A stretch of DNA of 64,000 nucleotides, taken from the NCBI GenBank assembly GCA_963797605.1, contig CAWCPX010000007.1, positions 119,515 through 183,514 of the forward strand, written 5' to 3'. Below the pieces are notes generated by a model. It ran no database searches, was not told the DNA's origin, and was given only the letters and a program-made list of their open reading frames with translations. Shown here in pieces: positions 9,283 to 18,321 of this stretch; within the stretch, counting starts at the first letter, position 1; each line of letters begins with the position of its first letter. This DNA is from DASQPR01 sp963797605. GTDB lineage: Bacteria > Actinomycetota > Actinomycetes > Mycobacteriales > Micromonosporaceae. A program made the position numbers and the translations under genes.

Positions 9283-10237
9283 GTGGCGCGGTTCGACAGC
9301 CTCCTCGACGCGACCGGCGGCACCCCGCTCGTCGGCCTGCCCAGGCTCTCGCCCGTCGGCCGACGTGCGGCTGTGGGCGAAGCTCGAAGATCGCAATCCG
9401 ACCGGCAGCGTCAAAGACCGCGCCGCGCTCTACATGGTTCGTGCCGCCGAGGCCGAGGGCAGGCTTCGGCCCGGCGACACGATCCTGGAGCCGACCAGCG
9501 GCAACACCGGCATCGCGCTGGCCATGGTGGCGAAGCTCCGCGGCTACCGGCTCGTGTGCGTCATGCCGGAAAACGTCTCGACCGAGCGCACGCCAGATCC
9601 TCCGGATGTACGGTGCCGAGATCATCTTCTCGCCGGCTGCCGGCGGCTCGAACCAGGCCGTGGCGCGGGCCCGGGAGATCGCGGCCGACCACCCCGACTG
9701 GGTGATGCTCTTCCAGTACGGCAACGAGGCCAACGCCCGGGCGCACTTCGAGACGACCGGGCCTGAGCTGCTCAAGCGACCTGCCCACGATCACGCATTT
9801 CGTGGCCGGTCTCGGCACCACCGGCACGCTCATGGGCACCGGCCGCTACCTGCGCTCGAAGGTGCCCGACATCGAGATCATCGCGGCCGAACCCCGTTAC
9901 GGCGAGGTCGTCTACGGGCTGCGGAACATCGACGAGGGCTACGTGCCGGAGCTGTACGACGCGACCGTGCTGACCCGGCGGTTCTCGGTCGGCGACTCAG
10001 GACGCGGTGCTGCGTACCCGGCAACTGGTCGAGGTCGAGGGCATGTTCGTCGGGTTCTCCACCGGAGCGGTGCTGCACGCCGCGCTGTCGATCGGGCACC
10101 AGGTGGCGAAGGCCGGCCGCAAGGCGGACATCGCGTTCCTCGTGGCCGACGGCGGCTGGAAATACCTGTCGACCGGCGCCTACGGTGGCACTCTCGCCGA
10201 CGCGGAAGCGGCTCTGGAGGGCCAGCTCTGGGCGTGA
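9283..10237 (+). CDS. cysM: CysO-dependent cysteine synthase, PLP enzyme (about four frameshifts)
   Basis: The GTG at 9283 begins VARFDSLLDATGGTPLVGL, the family N-terminus. Conserved blocks then appear in successive frames: LWAKLEDRNPTGSVKDRAAL with the PLP lysine (SVKD), ILEPTSGNTGIALAM, RMYGAEIIFSPAAGGS, FVAGLGTTGTLMGTGRYL and GWKYLSTGAYGGTL. Shifts lie near 9355, 9593, 9780 and 10000. Corrected length is about 315 residues. It resembles Rv1336, which uses O-phosphoserine and thiocarboxylated CysO; that substrate preference is inferred from the operon. The 3' end overlaps a gene on the opposite strand. Confidence 0.85.
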
Positions 10238-10767
10238 GGCCCAGCGATGCGCTTCGGACGTACGCGGCGAATCGTCACGATCAACCCGGCCAGCAGGGCG
10301 CTCGTGGCCACGCCGAGCAGCGCCCACGGCACCACCCGTGCGCGCGCGGTGAGGAACGAACCCATCGTCGCGCCGAGGCCGACAAGCGCGATGATCGTGG
10401 CAGCCGGCAGGTACCACGACGGGGTGCCGATCATCACGGCCACCGCCGGCCCGGATCGCCAGGATCGTGCCGAGGATGCCGAGCGCGGCCGCCCAGGAGC
10501 ACAGCCCGATCAAGCGCCGCGGCGCCGGCGATTCCTTGCGTGCCGGCGTGCGCATGGCGAGCGTCACCCGCGCGAGGCCGGCCGGCTCACCGTCGTGGGC
10601 CAGCGCGAACGTGCCGCCCATCGTCGCCGTGACGTCGCCGGAGAAGCTGTCGGCCACGTAGGTGCCACGCGCCTGGGCCGCGCCGTCGGTCGTGCCCGCG
10701 CGGCGACACGGTCACCGGACCGCGAGCCGATCCTCGTCGAGGACTCTTCCTGCGTGTTCGCCGCCAC
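10180..10767 (-). CDS. Small membrane protein of unknown function (two frameshifts)
   Basis: Not recognised as a named family. A hydrophilic N-terminal region starts MAANTQEESSTRIGSRSGD at 10767 and, after a shift near 10690, continues as ADSFSGDVTATMGGTFALAH. Three hydrophobic helices follow: one reading IGLCSWAAALGILGTILAI, and after a second shift near 10450, LPAATIIALVGLGATMGSFL and VPWALLGVATSALLAGLIV. The tail is Arg-rich and overlaps the end of cysM on the other strand by about 58 nt, so the true stop may be earlier. It occupies the place where the Rv1337 rhomboid-like gene lies in the mycobacterial cluster, but on the opposite strand and without rhomboid motifs. Confidence 0.55.
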
Positions 10768-10941
10768 GTAGCCACCGTCTCTCTTGAAAACCCTGAACTA
10801 CCCGTAAAGTGCAACGTTCAACCTAACCGTGCGTGACGCTGATCGCATAACCCGGCCGGGGAACGCTTTCGGTGTCGCGTTCATGACATCGCTGCCGGAT
10901 CTGCCCTAGGTCGCCGCCGCGACCAGCGTAGGCTGCGCCGC

Positions 10942-11749
10942 GTGACGGATGCGCCGATCGGAATCTTCGACTCGGGTGTCGGCGGTCTCACCGTGGCCCG
11001 GGCGATCCTCGATCAACTGCCGCATGAGCAGGTGATCTATCTGGGCGACTCGGCACATCTGCCGTACGGTAACCGTCCGATCGCCGAAGTCCGCGCGCTC
11101 GCGCTGGGCTGCCTCGACCAACTCGTCGAGCGCGACGTGAAAATGCTGGTCATCGCGTGCAACAGCGCCTCCGCCGCGTGCCTGCACGACGCCCGCGAGC
11201 GCTACTCGGTGCCGGTCGTCGAGGTGATCCGGCCGGCGGTGCGGCGCGCGGTCGCGGCCACCCGAAACGGTCAGGTGGGCGTTGATCGGCACGAACGCGA
11301 CAATCAACAGCGGTGCCTACGCGGACGCGTTCGCCGCCGCCCCGCAGGTGCACGTGACCAGCGCCGCCTGCCCGCAGTTCGTCGACTTCATCGAACGCGG
11401 CGTGACCTCGGGCCGCACGCTGCTCGGCCTGGCCAACAGCTATCTCGAGCCGCTGCAGCGGGCCGACGTCGACACGCTGATCCTCGGATGCACCCACTAC
11501 CCGTTGATCGCGGGCATGCTCGGTCTCGTCATGGGCGACGGTGTGACGCTCGTCTCTAGCGCGGACGAGACGGCTCGCGAGGTCTACCGTCTGCTAACAG
11601 CGCGCAACATGTTCCGGCCCGATGACGCGCTCCCTCCGGTCCACGAGTTCTCGAGCACCGGCGATCCGGCGGCGTTCGCGAAACTCGCACGTCGATTCCT
11701 CGGTCCGGAGGCAGCGGCCGCCGGAGCACTAGCGCAGGCGGGCGCATGA
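10942..11749 (+). CDS. murI: Glutamate racemase (one frameshift)
   Basis: Provides D-glutamate for peptidoglycan. The GTG at 10942 gives PIGIFDSGVGGLTVARAI. The two catalytic cysteines are visible in VIACNSASAAC and LILGCTHYPLI. A one-base shift near 11278 separates the two halves (the second begins IGTNATINSGAYADAF). Corrected length is about 268 residues, normal. The TGA at 11747-11749 overlaps the ATG of the first copy of a 64-bp tandem repeat. In M. tuberculosis the same gene stands between cysM and the Rv1339 homologue, as here. Confidence 0.9.
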
Positions 11750-11938
11750 GCGAGCTTGTCGGAGCGAACCGTGTAACAGCAGGTCCGCGCCCTGCGAAGC
11801 GGGGGCGGGCATGAGCGAGCTTGTCGGAGCGAACCGTGTACAGCAGGTCCGCGCCCTGCGGAGCGGGGGCGGGCATGAGCGAGCTTGTCGGAGCGAACCA
11901 TGTAGCAGCAGGCCGCGCCCTGCGGAGCGGGGGCGGGC
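11746..11938. repeat. Three tandem copies of a 64-65 bp repeat between murI and the MBL gene
   Basis: Copies start at 11746, 11811 and 11875, each opening ATGAGCGAGCTTGTCGGAGC and closing with a GC-rich block ending GGGGGCGGGC. They are nearly identical, with single-base differences (for example ACCGTGTA versus ACCATGTA). The next period would begin at 11939, exactly the ATG of the metallo-hydrolase gene. Each copy carries its own ATG, so the array resembles repeated duplication of a translation-initiation junction. Related repeats are characteristic of Micromonosporaceae intergenic regions. Confidence 0.9.
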
Positions 11939-12687
11939 ATGAGACTGACCGTGCTCGGGTGCGCCGGGAGTTTTCCGGGGCCGGACTCGGCCTGCTCGGC
12001 CTACCTGATCGAGGCTGACGGCTTCCGCCTGCTGATGGACTTCGGCACCGGCTCCCTTTCGGCGCTGCAGCGCTACGCCGGCCTCACCGCGGTCGACGCG
12101 GTGCTGCTGTCGCACCTGCACTGCGACCACATGCTCGACGCGTGCTCGTACGTCGTCGTCCGCCGGTACGCGCCCGACGGCCCGTACCCGCCGTTGCCGC
12201 TGTTCGGGCCGTCCGGTGCCCGGGAGCGCATCGCCGCCGCGTACGGGCCCGACGAGGGTCCGCTCGACGACGTGTACACGTTCTACTCGCTGCAGCCGGG
12301 CACCTTCCCGATCGGGCCGTTCATGGTCACCGTCGATCGGGTGGATCACCCGGTGGAGACGTACGGCGCCCGGATCGAGCACGGCGGCCGGGCGCTCGCG
12401 TACTCGGCCGACACCGCGCCGTGCGACGCCGTGCATCCGGCTGGCCGAGGGTGCCGACACGTTCCTGTGCGAGGCGGCTACATGTCGCGCCGACAACAAC
12501 CCGCCCGGCCTGCACATGACCGGCCGCGATGCCGGCGAGGCGGCCACGCAAGGCGGGCGTCGGCCGGCTGCTGCTGACCCATCTGGTGCAGGCGTGGGGC
12601 AACGAGGTCGTCACGTTCGACGAGGCCAGCTCGATGTTCGGCGGCCCGATCGACGTCGTGCGGGCCGGCGCCCGCTACGAGATCTGA
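11939..12687 (+). CDS. Rv1339-like MBL-fold metallo-hydrolase, putative cyclic-nucleotide phosphodiesterase (two frameshifts)
   Basis: N-terminus MRLTVLGCAGSFPGPDSACS and the HLHCDH zinc motif near residue 60 define the metallo-beta-lactamase fold. After shifts near 12440 and 12548 the protein continues with LAEGADTFLCEAATCRADN, HMTGRDAGEAA and LLLTHLVQAWG to a TGA at 12685-12687. Corrected length is about 249 residues. Position between murI and rph matches M. tuberculosis Rv1339, reported as an atypical class II cAMP phosphodiesterase; that function is inferred by synteny and fold. One open frame runs from this gene into rph, but this follows from the indels and is not a fusion. Confidence 0.8.
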
Positions 12688-12736
12688 GGGCGCGCCGTCC
12701 ACGGGAGCTGTCGGACCCGCATGGCAGGATTCTCGT

Positions 12737-13472
12737 ATGGCCCGACCTGATGGACGTAACGCTGATCAACTTCGCCCCGTCACGATCGACCCGCGGGTGG
12801 AGCATGCACCCCGAGGGCTCCGTGCTCATCGACTGCGGCGACACCCGCGTGCTCTGCACGGCGAGCGTCACGTCCGGGGTGCCGCGGTGGCGCAAGGGCT
12901 CCGGCCTCGGCTGGGTCACGTCCGAATATTCGATGCTGCCGCGGTCGACGACCACGCGTAACGATCGCGAGAGCGTCAAGGGCCGCATCGGCGGTCGTAC
13001 CCACGAGATCTCCCGGCTCATCGGTCGCAGCCTGCGTGCCTGCATCGACCTGAGCGCGCTCGGCGAGAACTCGATCGTGATCGACTGCGACGTGCTTGCA
13101 GGCCGACGGCGGCACCCGCACCGCGTCGATCACCGGCAGCTTCGTGGCGCTGCAGCGACGCCGTCTCCTGGATGGCCGGCAAGGGCATGCTCGCCGCCGC
13201 CGCCGGAGAAGGTCATTCACCGGTCGATCTGCGCGGTCAGCGTCGGCGTGATCGGCGGCGAGCCCCGGCTCGACCTCAACTACGTCGAAGACGTCAGCGC
13301 CGACGTCGACATGAACATCGTCTGCACCGGCACCGGCGAGTTCGTCGAGGTGCAGGGCACCGGTGAGCACAACGTCTTCGCTCGCGCCGAACTCAACGCG
13401 CTGCTCGACCTCGGCGTGGCCGGGTGCGCCGAGCTGACCGCGATGCAGGAGAAGGCGCTGGCCGCCCGATGA
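12737..13472 (+). CDS. rph: Ribonuclease PH (about four frameshifts)
   Basis: Phosphorolytic 3'-5' exoribonuclease that trims tRNA 3' ends. The ATG at 12737 begins MARPDGRNADQLRPVTI, the family N-terminus. After a shift near 12790 come GSVLIDCGDTRVLCTASV, SEYSMLPRSTTTRNDRES and RTHEISRLIGRSLRA. Further indels at about 13098, 13155 and 13200 precede HRSICAVSVGVIGGEPRLDL, DLNYVEDVSADVDMNIV and GTGEHNVFARAELNALL. Corrected length is about 245 residues. The stop overlaps the start of rdgB (ATGA), so the two are coupled, as in mycobacteria (rphA-Rv1341). Confidence 0.85.
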
Positions 13473-14308
13473 GGGTGCTGCTCGCCACGCGCAACGCGAA
13501 GAAGCTGGTCGAGTTGCAGCGCATCCTCGACGCCGCCTCGATGGCGGTCACGGTCGTCGGCATGCGTGACGTCGACGATTACGTCGAGGTGCCCGAGTCG
13601 GGTGTCACGTTCGCCGAGAATGCGCTGCTCAAGGCGACCGAGGGCGTCAAATACACCGGGCTGCCGACGGTCGCCGACGACTCCGGTCTCGCGGTCGACG
13701 TCATGGGCGGCATGCCGGGCATCTTCAGCGCTCGCTGGTCGGGCAAGCACGGCGACGACGAGGCCAACCTCGATCTCGTGCTCGCGCAGATCGTCGACCT
13801 GCCCGATTCCGCGCGGGCCGCGTCGTTCATCTGCGCGGCGGCGCTCGCGTTGCCCGACGGGCGCACGTTCGTCGCCGAGGGCCGCATGCCGGGGCGCCTG
13901 ATCCGGGAGCGGCGTGGCACCGGCGGCTTCGGTTACGACCCGATCTTCGTGCCCGACGGCAAGACGGTGACCAGCGCCGAGTTGGCGCCGGCCGAGAAAG
14001 ACGCGATCAGCCACCGCGGCAAGGCGTTCCGCGAGTTGGCCACGATCATCGCCCGCGAACTGACCGTAAATCCGTGTATATTTCCGCGCGAGGTCTCCGC
14101 GCGGAAGTATGACCACGCGGAAGTTACGCCGCGCCTGAATACGAGCGTGATCGCGTGTCCGTCGCGGAACGTAATCGCCTCGGATAGCGGCGGACGGGTG
14201 TCACGACGAGCTTTGCTCTGCTCACCCCTAGACACCGCCGCCATGAGCTGCCGCGGAGAAATACGTTCCGATCCGCCCCTCCCGAACCCGATCGCGCAGC
14301 GTGTCTGA
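13469..14308 (+). CDS. rdgB: RdgB/HAM1 non-canonical purine NTP pyrophosphatase with an anomalous C-terminal tail
   Basis: Hydrolyses dITP/XTP. Motifs visible: LLATRNAKKLVELQRIL at the N-terminus, VPESGVTFAENALLKA, TVADDSGLAVDVMGGMPG and GGFGYDPIFVPDG, ending with EKDAISHRGKAFRELATIIA, where the family normally stops (about 195-200 residues). Here the frame continues some 80 residues through low-information sequence that includes a hairpin at 14079-14109 and the left arm of an inverted-repeat element, and stops inside its right arm. The tail is probably read-through caused by a lost stop or an indel, not functional protein. Confidence 0.85.
   Translation: MRVLLATRNAKKLVELQRILDAASMAVTVVGMRDVDDYVEVPESGVTFAENALLKATEGVKYTGLPTVADDSGLAVDVMGGMPGIFSARWSGKHGDDEANLDLVLAQIVDLPDSARAASFICAAALALPDGRTFVAEGRMPGRLIRERRGTGGFGYDPIFVPDGKTVTSAELAPAEKDAISHRGKAFRELATIIARELTVNPCIFPREVSARKYDHAEVTPRLNTSVIACPSRNVIASDSGGRVSRRALLCSPLDTAAMSCRGEIRSDPPLPNPIAQRV
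14079..14109. terminator. Stem-loop at the expected end of rdgB
   Basis: Arms TATTTCCGCGCG (14079-14090) and CGCGCGGAAGTA (14098-14109) pair with one mismatch around a 7-nt loop. It lies about 30 nt after the conserved end of RdgB, where a terminator would be expected, and so supports the view that the annotated tail of that ORF is not coding. Confidence 0.5.
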
Positions 14309-14333
14309 AGCCTCGGAGTGAGCAGAGCAGAGC
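14210..14333. repeat. Inverted-repeat element A (relative of the element at 44243)
   Basis: Left end GCTTTGCTCTGCTCAC at 14210-14225, continuing to GACAC at 14235. Right end begins GTGTCT at 14301 and finishes GTGAGCAGAGCAGAGC at 14318-14333. The 16-bp end is the same (one mismatch) as the ends of the element at 44243-44370, and both elements are 124-128 bp. No obvious target-site duplication is seen. It lies between the convergent rdgB and ltrA genes and may act as a bidirectional terminator or be a MITE-like non-autonomous element. Confidence 0.65.
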
Positions 14334-14468
14334 GGCCAGCAGCACATGACTCTTCGACGAAAAATGTTCATTCCGTAACCATGCTGTCGTTCACGACCGC
14401 CCGCCTGGCGACGGCGGCACGAAGTTCATCCCGGACGGCGAGCGCGTCTTCACGAAACCGAACCGGGT

Positions 14469-15618
14469 CTAGGGGCGGACGGTGACCACGGCGACCAGGG
14501 CCGCCAACACCACCGCGATCACGGTGACCGGCGCCGGCAGGAACGGCGACACCAGCACCACAACCGCCGCCATCGGGAACGACAACGTCCGCGACGCCGA
14601 CTGATCGAGCCGGTGGTGCAGCTTCCACAGGCTCAACAGATAGATCCCCACGGGTACGGCCACCGCGTACGCCGCCGTGCGGCCGGACATGTCCCCGGCG
14701 TGCTCGCTGACGTCCACGTTCACGGCGATCCCGGCACCGACGGCGGCCACGGCAGCGAAGATCAGGTAGTGGCCGTAGCCGAAAATGAAGCCGGCACGAT
14801 GGCGTGGTCAGCACCTCGTGCCCGGGCCGATCGAAGTAGAGCCACCACATGCCGAACACGATGACCAGTCCGGCCGCGCTCAGGCCGAGCAGATGCCCGC
14901 GACTGCCACCGAGGTCGAACGCGGTCTGGATCGCCTCGGTCGCCGACAGCACCGACTCGCCGAGCACGATCAGGGTGAACAGGCCGTACCGCTCGGCGAT
15001 GTGTCCGGGGTGCCATGTGGTGCCGGCGGCACGTTCGGCCCAGATCGGCACCAGCAGTTCCGCGACGACGAGCACGAGGAAGCTGACGTTTCCCCAGGAG
15101 ACGGGGACGAAGACGCGCGCGATCCATCCGCACTGCACGATCGCGATGCCGGCGGCGAAGCGGAGACACGTACGCCGTCGGTCCGGATCGGAGTACGCCG
15201 CCCGCAACCAGTGCGCCACCATCGCGAGCCGCATCACGACGTACCCGATGACAACGATGTTGAAGCTGCCCTGCGCGAAGGCCCGGGGGATGCCGGCGGC
15301 CAGGATCAGCGCACCCGTGATGAGCACGAGCGTCGTGAGCCGGTAGGGCACGTCATCGGTGTCGTACGCGGACGCGAACCACGTGAAGTTGACCCATGCC
15401 CACCAGATCGCGAAGAAGACCATCAGGTAACGCGCGACGGTGTGCCCGATCGCACTGCCGTCGCTCAGCCCGTGGTGCAGGCCCGCGCTCGCCTGCGAGA
15501 TGGCAACCACGAAGCACAGGTCGAACAGCAACTCGAGCGGCGTCGAGGCACGGTGCGACTCTTCGGTGTCGCGGGCGACCATGCGCTGGTACCAGCGACG
15601 GTTATTCACTTCGGGCAT
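14469..15618 (-). CDS. Low-temperature-requirement A (LtrA) family membrane protein (one frameshift)
   Basis: Starts ATG 15618 with MPEVNNRRWYQRMVARD. The family hallmark STPLELLFDLCFVVAISQAS follows near residue 25-45, then numerous hydrophobic helices (YLMVFFAIWWAWVNFTWF; YGLFTLIVLGESVLSATEA; GLVIVFGMWWLYFDRPGHE). After an indel near 14795 the last helices continue as AVPVGIYLLSLWKLHH and VTVIAVVLAALVAVVTVRP to a TAG at 14469. Corrected length is about 383 residues with roughly ten transmembrane segments. The biochemical role of LtrA proteins is unknown. The start lies 27 nt from the divergent nucleotidyltransferase gene. Confidence 0.85.
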
Positions 15619-15645
15619 CCCGCCATTGTCGGCTACGGTCCGTTG

Positions 15646-16415
15646 ATGTCGCGACAACAGGACCTGATCACGCGGGTACGCGAGTTATGCGCGTCGGATC
15701 CGGGGCTGGACGCTGCCCTGATGTACGGCTCCATCGCGCAGGGCGTCGGCGACGAGTACAGCGATATCGAGTTCTGGCTGTTCTTCGCGCAGCCGCCGGA
15801 ACCGCTCGAGTGGTGCGAGCGAATCGCTCCGTCGCGGGCGGTGACGGTCAATGAGTTCGGCTCGCACGTGGTCTTCTTCGAGGGTCTGGTCCGGGGCGAG
15901 TTCCATTTTGCGACCACGGCCGATCTGCCGGTGGTTTCGGGGTGGCCGTCGCTCGGGGCGCTCACCGATGACGTCATTGTTCTTGATCGTCGGGGTGCGT
16001 TGCGCCCGCTACTGGAGGCGTTGCCGGAGCGGGTGCGGCCGGCCGAGACTGCGGCCGAGATCGCCGAGCTGTGCCTGCGGTTCGCCAACTGGATCGTGCT
16101 GGCGACAAACGTGAGCGCGCGGGGCGAGGTGCTTCGGGCCGACGACGCGCTGGGTCACGCGCGGCGGCATCTGACGTGGATGGCGCGGCTTGCCACCGGG
16201 GCGACCGAAACCTGGCTGACGCCGTCGCGCCGGGCCGAGACCGAGCTACCGTCGGCGGCCATCGTGCGTTTGCACGACACGCTGGCGGCCAACCCGGATG
16301 CGCGCTGCGCGCGATGTGGCCGGTGGGCCGCGAACTGTGGCGGGAGCTCGCGGCGCACCACACGTTTGCTACTCCGGCCGGGCTCTGGCGCGAGTTGGAT
16401 CGCAGATTGGCATGA
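15646..16415 (+). CDS. Nucleotidyltransferase-domain protein, lincosamide nucleotidyltransferase-like (one frameshift)
   Basis: Residues 20-50 read DAALMYGSIAQGVGDEYSDI followed by EFWLFF, the GS...D-x-[DE] nucleotidyltransferase active site as in Lnu(B)/Lnu(F)-type enzymes. The remainder is mostly helical. The natural C-terminus, LWRELAAHHTFATPAGLWRE, is in another frame reached by an indel near 16305, ending at 16415. Corrected length is about 256 residues. It may modify an antibiotic or an unknown small molecule; resistance function is not shown by sequence. It is divergent from ltrA with a gap of 27 nt. Confidence 0.75.
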
Positions 16416-16630
16416 CGGCCGGCCAGGAACGCTCGCATTGGCCAGGCCACGAGGCCGGTAAACGCTTGCGTTAACGGCATCGATTACTGACTATTAAATA
16501 AGGGATACCGCAAGGTGCCATATCGCAGATTGACAGCTGCCACGGCCGAGTTTCCGTGGTCGCCCGGGTTGGGGGGCGATGACCCGGCGGAGTCCCGCAT
16601 TACCTGGCAGCGGGGCCAGGGGAGGGCAAC

Positions 16631-16930
16631 GTGGCGCCGGCGAGAGGCAGCGAGATGGTCGTTTATTACGAGGGAACAACGGTCTTCGTCACTGGCGATG
16701 TGTTTGAGAGCGGTTGGCCGACACCGCAGCGGTTCCTGGTCGCCGACCTTCGCGACGTGCAGGTGAGCAAGTCCAGTGTGGACCGGCGTCGCCTGCTCAA
16801 CCGTCGCACGTGGGAGTTGACAGCGACCTACCACGGCTATCAGGTCGCGCTGTTCAGCACCACTGACGTGCGCATTTTCGGTCAGGTGAAGCGTGCGTTG
16901 GTCCGCGCGCTGGAGGCTAACGTTCGTTAG
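16631..16930 (+). CDS. DUF6232 family protein
   Basis: Intact 99-residue protein. It reads MVVYYEGTTVFVTGDVFESG, then FLVADLRDVQVSK, resembling DUF6232 proteins, which open with a short beta-strand region and are often predicted to have a membrane helix; here the hydrophobic helix is weak or absent. I choose the GTG at 16631 because GGGAGGG lies six bases upstream; the ATG at 16655 is an alternative. It stands alone, about 215 nt after the nucleotidyltransferase gene, which ends without a clear terminator. Function unknown. Confidence 0.65.
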   Translation: MAPARGSEMVVYYEGTTVFVTGDVFESGWPTPQRFLVADLRDVQVSKSSVDRRRLLNRRTWELTATYHGYQVALFSTTDVRIFGQVKRALVRALEANVR

Positions 16931-16999
16931 CAGAAACAACCCTTGGTGGGCCTCGGCAAGATATGGGATCTGTCGTAAGATCCGCCAGGGCGACGGGTG

Positions 17000-17053
17000 C
17001 CTACCTGCCAATTGTCGGCCTGCTTCGGCAGGATCTGCGATTCGGCAGGTAGG
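17000..17053. promoter_or_regulatory. Nested inverted repeat upstream of the XRE regulator
   Basis: A perfect 10-bp inverted repeat, CCTACCTGCC at 17000-17009 and GGCAGGTAGG at 17044-17053, encloses a smaller hairpin CCTGC-TTCG-GCAGG at 17019-17032. It ends 40 nt before the start of the XRE gene, so it is a candidate autoregulatory operator; it might instead terminate transcription from the DUF6232 gene. Confidence 0.5.
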
Positions 17054-17092
17054 AGTCTGGCTGGCAACGTCCTGGAGCGAAGAAGAGGCTGG

Positions 17093-17974
17093 ATGTCGAA
17101 CAGCGATTCGCCTGCCGTAGCGCGACGTCGCGTGCGACTCGCGCTCAGATCCGCGCGCGAAGCTAAACAACTGACTCAGACTCAGATCGCCAGGGCGATG
17201 GAATGGTCCCTGTCGAAAGTCATGCGGATCGAGAAGGGCGATGTCAACGTCTCGCCGAATGACCTGAAAGTTCTACTGGAATTCCTGGACGTCGGCGACC
17301 CCAATAAGGTGCGGCAACTTCTCGACGACGCCCGGTTGTCGCGGCAAGAGCGCTGGACCATCGATCCTGCGGATCGCGAGCACCTGACTCCGGCGATGAT
17401 CGAACTTTTCCAGTTTGAGCTGGAAGCGACCACGATCCGTTGTTACAACAACTACGTCATTCCGGGCCTGCTGCAGACCCGAGCCTATGCCGAGGCCATG
17501 TTCGAGAACGTGCGCGATGCCTTGCCGCCCGAGACGATCTCCGCTCGTATCGCAGCTCGGCAGCGCCGCCTCCACCAACTTCTCTATCGACCTCAGGCGC
17601 CCGGGTATCTCGTCGTGCTCGACGAGTCTGTGCTTCTGCGTCCGGTCGGCGGGAAGGTGGCCATGGTCGGGCAGCTTGATCACATTCTGCGGGTCATGGG
17701 CGAGACCACGTTGCGCGTGCGGATCATGCCATTTGTCAGCGCCGCCACATCGCTTCTCTTCTTTGGCCCGTTCTTACTCAGCGACCTCGACGAGGCTCAA
17801 AGCGCGTTGCTGTACCGCGAAACCGGCGCCGCAGACGAGGTGGTGCATGCTGTTGATGAGATCGATCGGCACCGGCGAGTCTTCGACGTGATGTGGCATC
17901 GATCTTTGACCGATGAAGACTCCATCGACCGTATCGCTAGCGCCATCGCCCAGCTTCGGACGGAAGATGGCTGA
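17093..17974 (+). CDS. XRE-family helix-turn-helix regulator with C-terminal DUF5753 (Scr1/WhiJ type)
   Basis: Intact, about 293 residues. Residues 15-75 form the helix-turn-helix (LTQTQIARAMEWSLSKVMRI). From about residue 95 a DUF5753 domain follows: LFQFELEATTIRCYNNYVIP and GLLQTRAYAEAMF, then RQRRLHQLL and YLVVLDESVLLRPVGG. Such proteins are always near small DUF397 proteins in actinobacteria and regulate development or antibiotic production (Scr1, WhiJ); two DUF397 genes follow here. A rare TTA codon is present (Phe-Leu-Leu near 17776), so translation may depend on a bldA-type tRNA. GC content is visibly lower than the neighbours. Confidence 0.9.
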   Translation: MSNSDSPAVARRRVRLALRSAREAKQLTQTQIARAMEWSLSKVMRIEKGDVNVSPNDLKVLLEFLDVGDPNKVRQLLDDARLSRQERWTIDPADREHLTPAMIELFQFELEATTIRCYNNYVIPGLLQTRAYAEAMFENVRDALPPETISARIAARQRRLHQLLYRPQAPGYLVVLDESVLLRPVGGKVAMVGQLDHILRVMGETTLRVRIMPFVSAATSLLFFGPFLLSDLDEAQSALLYRETGAADEVVHAVDEIDRHRRVFDVMWHRSLTDEDSIDRIASAIAQLRTEDG

Positions 17975-18107
17975 CCCGGGACACTGAGACGCCGTGCCAC
18001 CGATCGTGGCTTGGAGTCTGGTGCGTCTGCGCATGTCGGGTAGGCACAAACAGTGCTGATCGCCCATTGTGTACATAATCACTTAGGTTGACAAAGGGAG
18101 ACAGCAC

Positions 18108-18305
18108 GTGAGCAAAGTTCCGCCTGCGACCGGCTGGCGCAGAAGCGTGCGCTGCGACACCGGGGCATGTGTCGAGATTGCGCGCATCGGCGCGTTATTC
18201 GCGATCCGTGACTCAAAGAGCATTGACGGACCCATACTCACCTTTCCGCCAGCGAGTTGGGCAGACTTCGTCGTGGGTGTGAGAGCCGGTGAGTTCGACC
18301 GGTAG
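18108..18305 (+). CDS. DUF397 domain protein (first copy)
   Basis: Intact, 65 residues, GTG start with AAAGGGAG upstream. The pattern W-R-R-S...C-V-E-I-A-R...F-A-I-R-D-S...L-T-F...W..F is the DUF397 signature. In Scr1-type systems this small partner binds or antagonises the adjacent XRE/DUF5753 regulator, sometimes described as a toxin-antitoxin-like pair; that relation is inferred. A TTA codon (Leu in GALFAI) is present. It is followed by a strong terminator-like hairpin before the second copy, so the two DUF397 genes may be transcribed separately. Confidence 0.85.
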   Translation: MSKVPPATGWRRSVRCDTGACVEIARIGALFAIRDSKSIDGPILTFPPASWADFVVGVRAGEFDR

Positions 18306-18321
18306 CCGGGTGTGAGGCTCC

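Noticed and set aside
12216..13472. Long frame joining the MBL protein and RNase PH
   Set aside because: Each half matches a separate family of normal length with own start codon; a stop for the MBL protein is at 12685-12687 in another frame.
15646..16415. Confirmed lincosamide-resistance gene
   Set aside because: Only the nucleotidyltransferase fold and motif are visible; substrate cannot be inferred, so no resistance claim is made.
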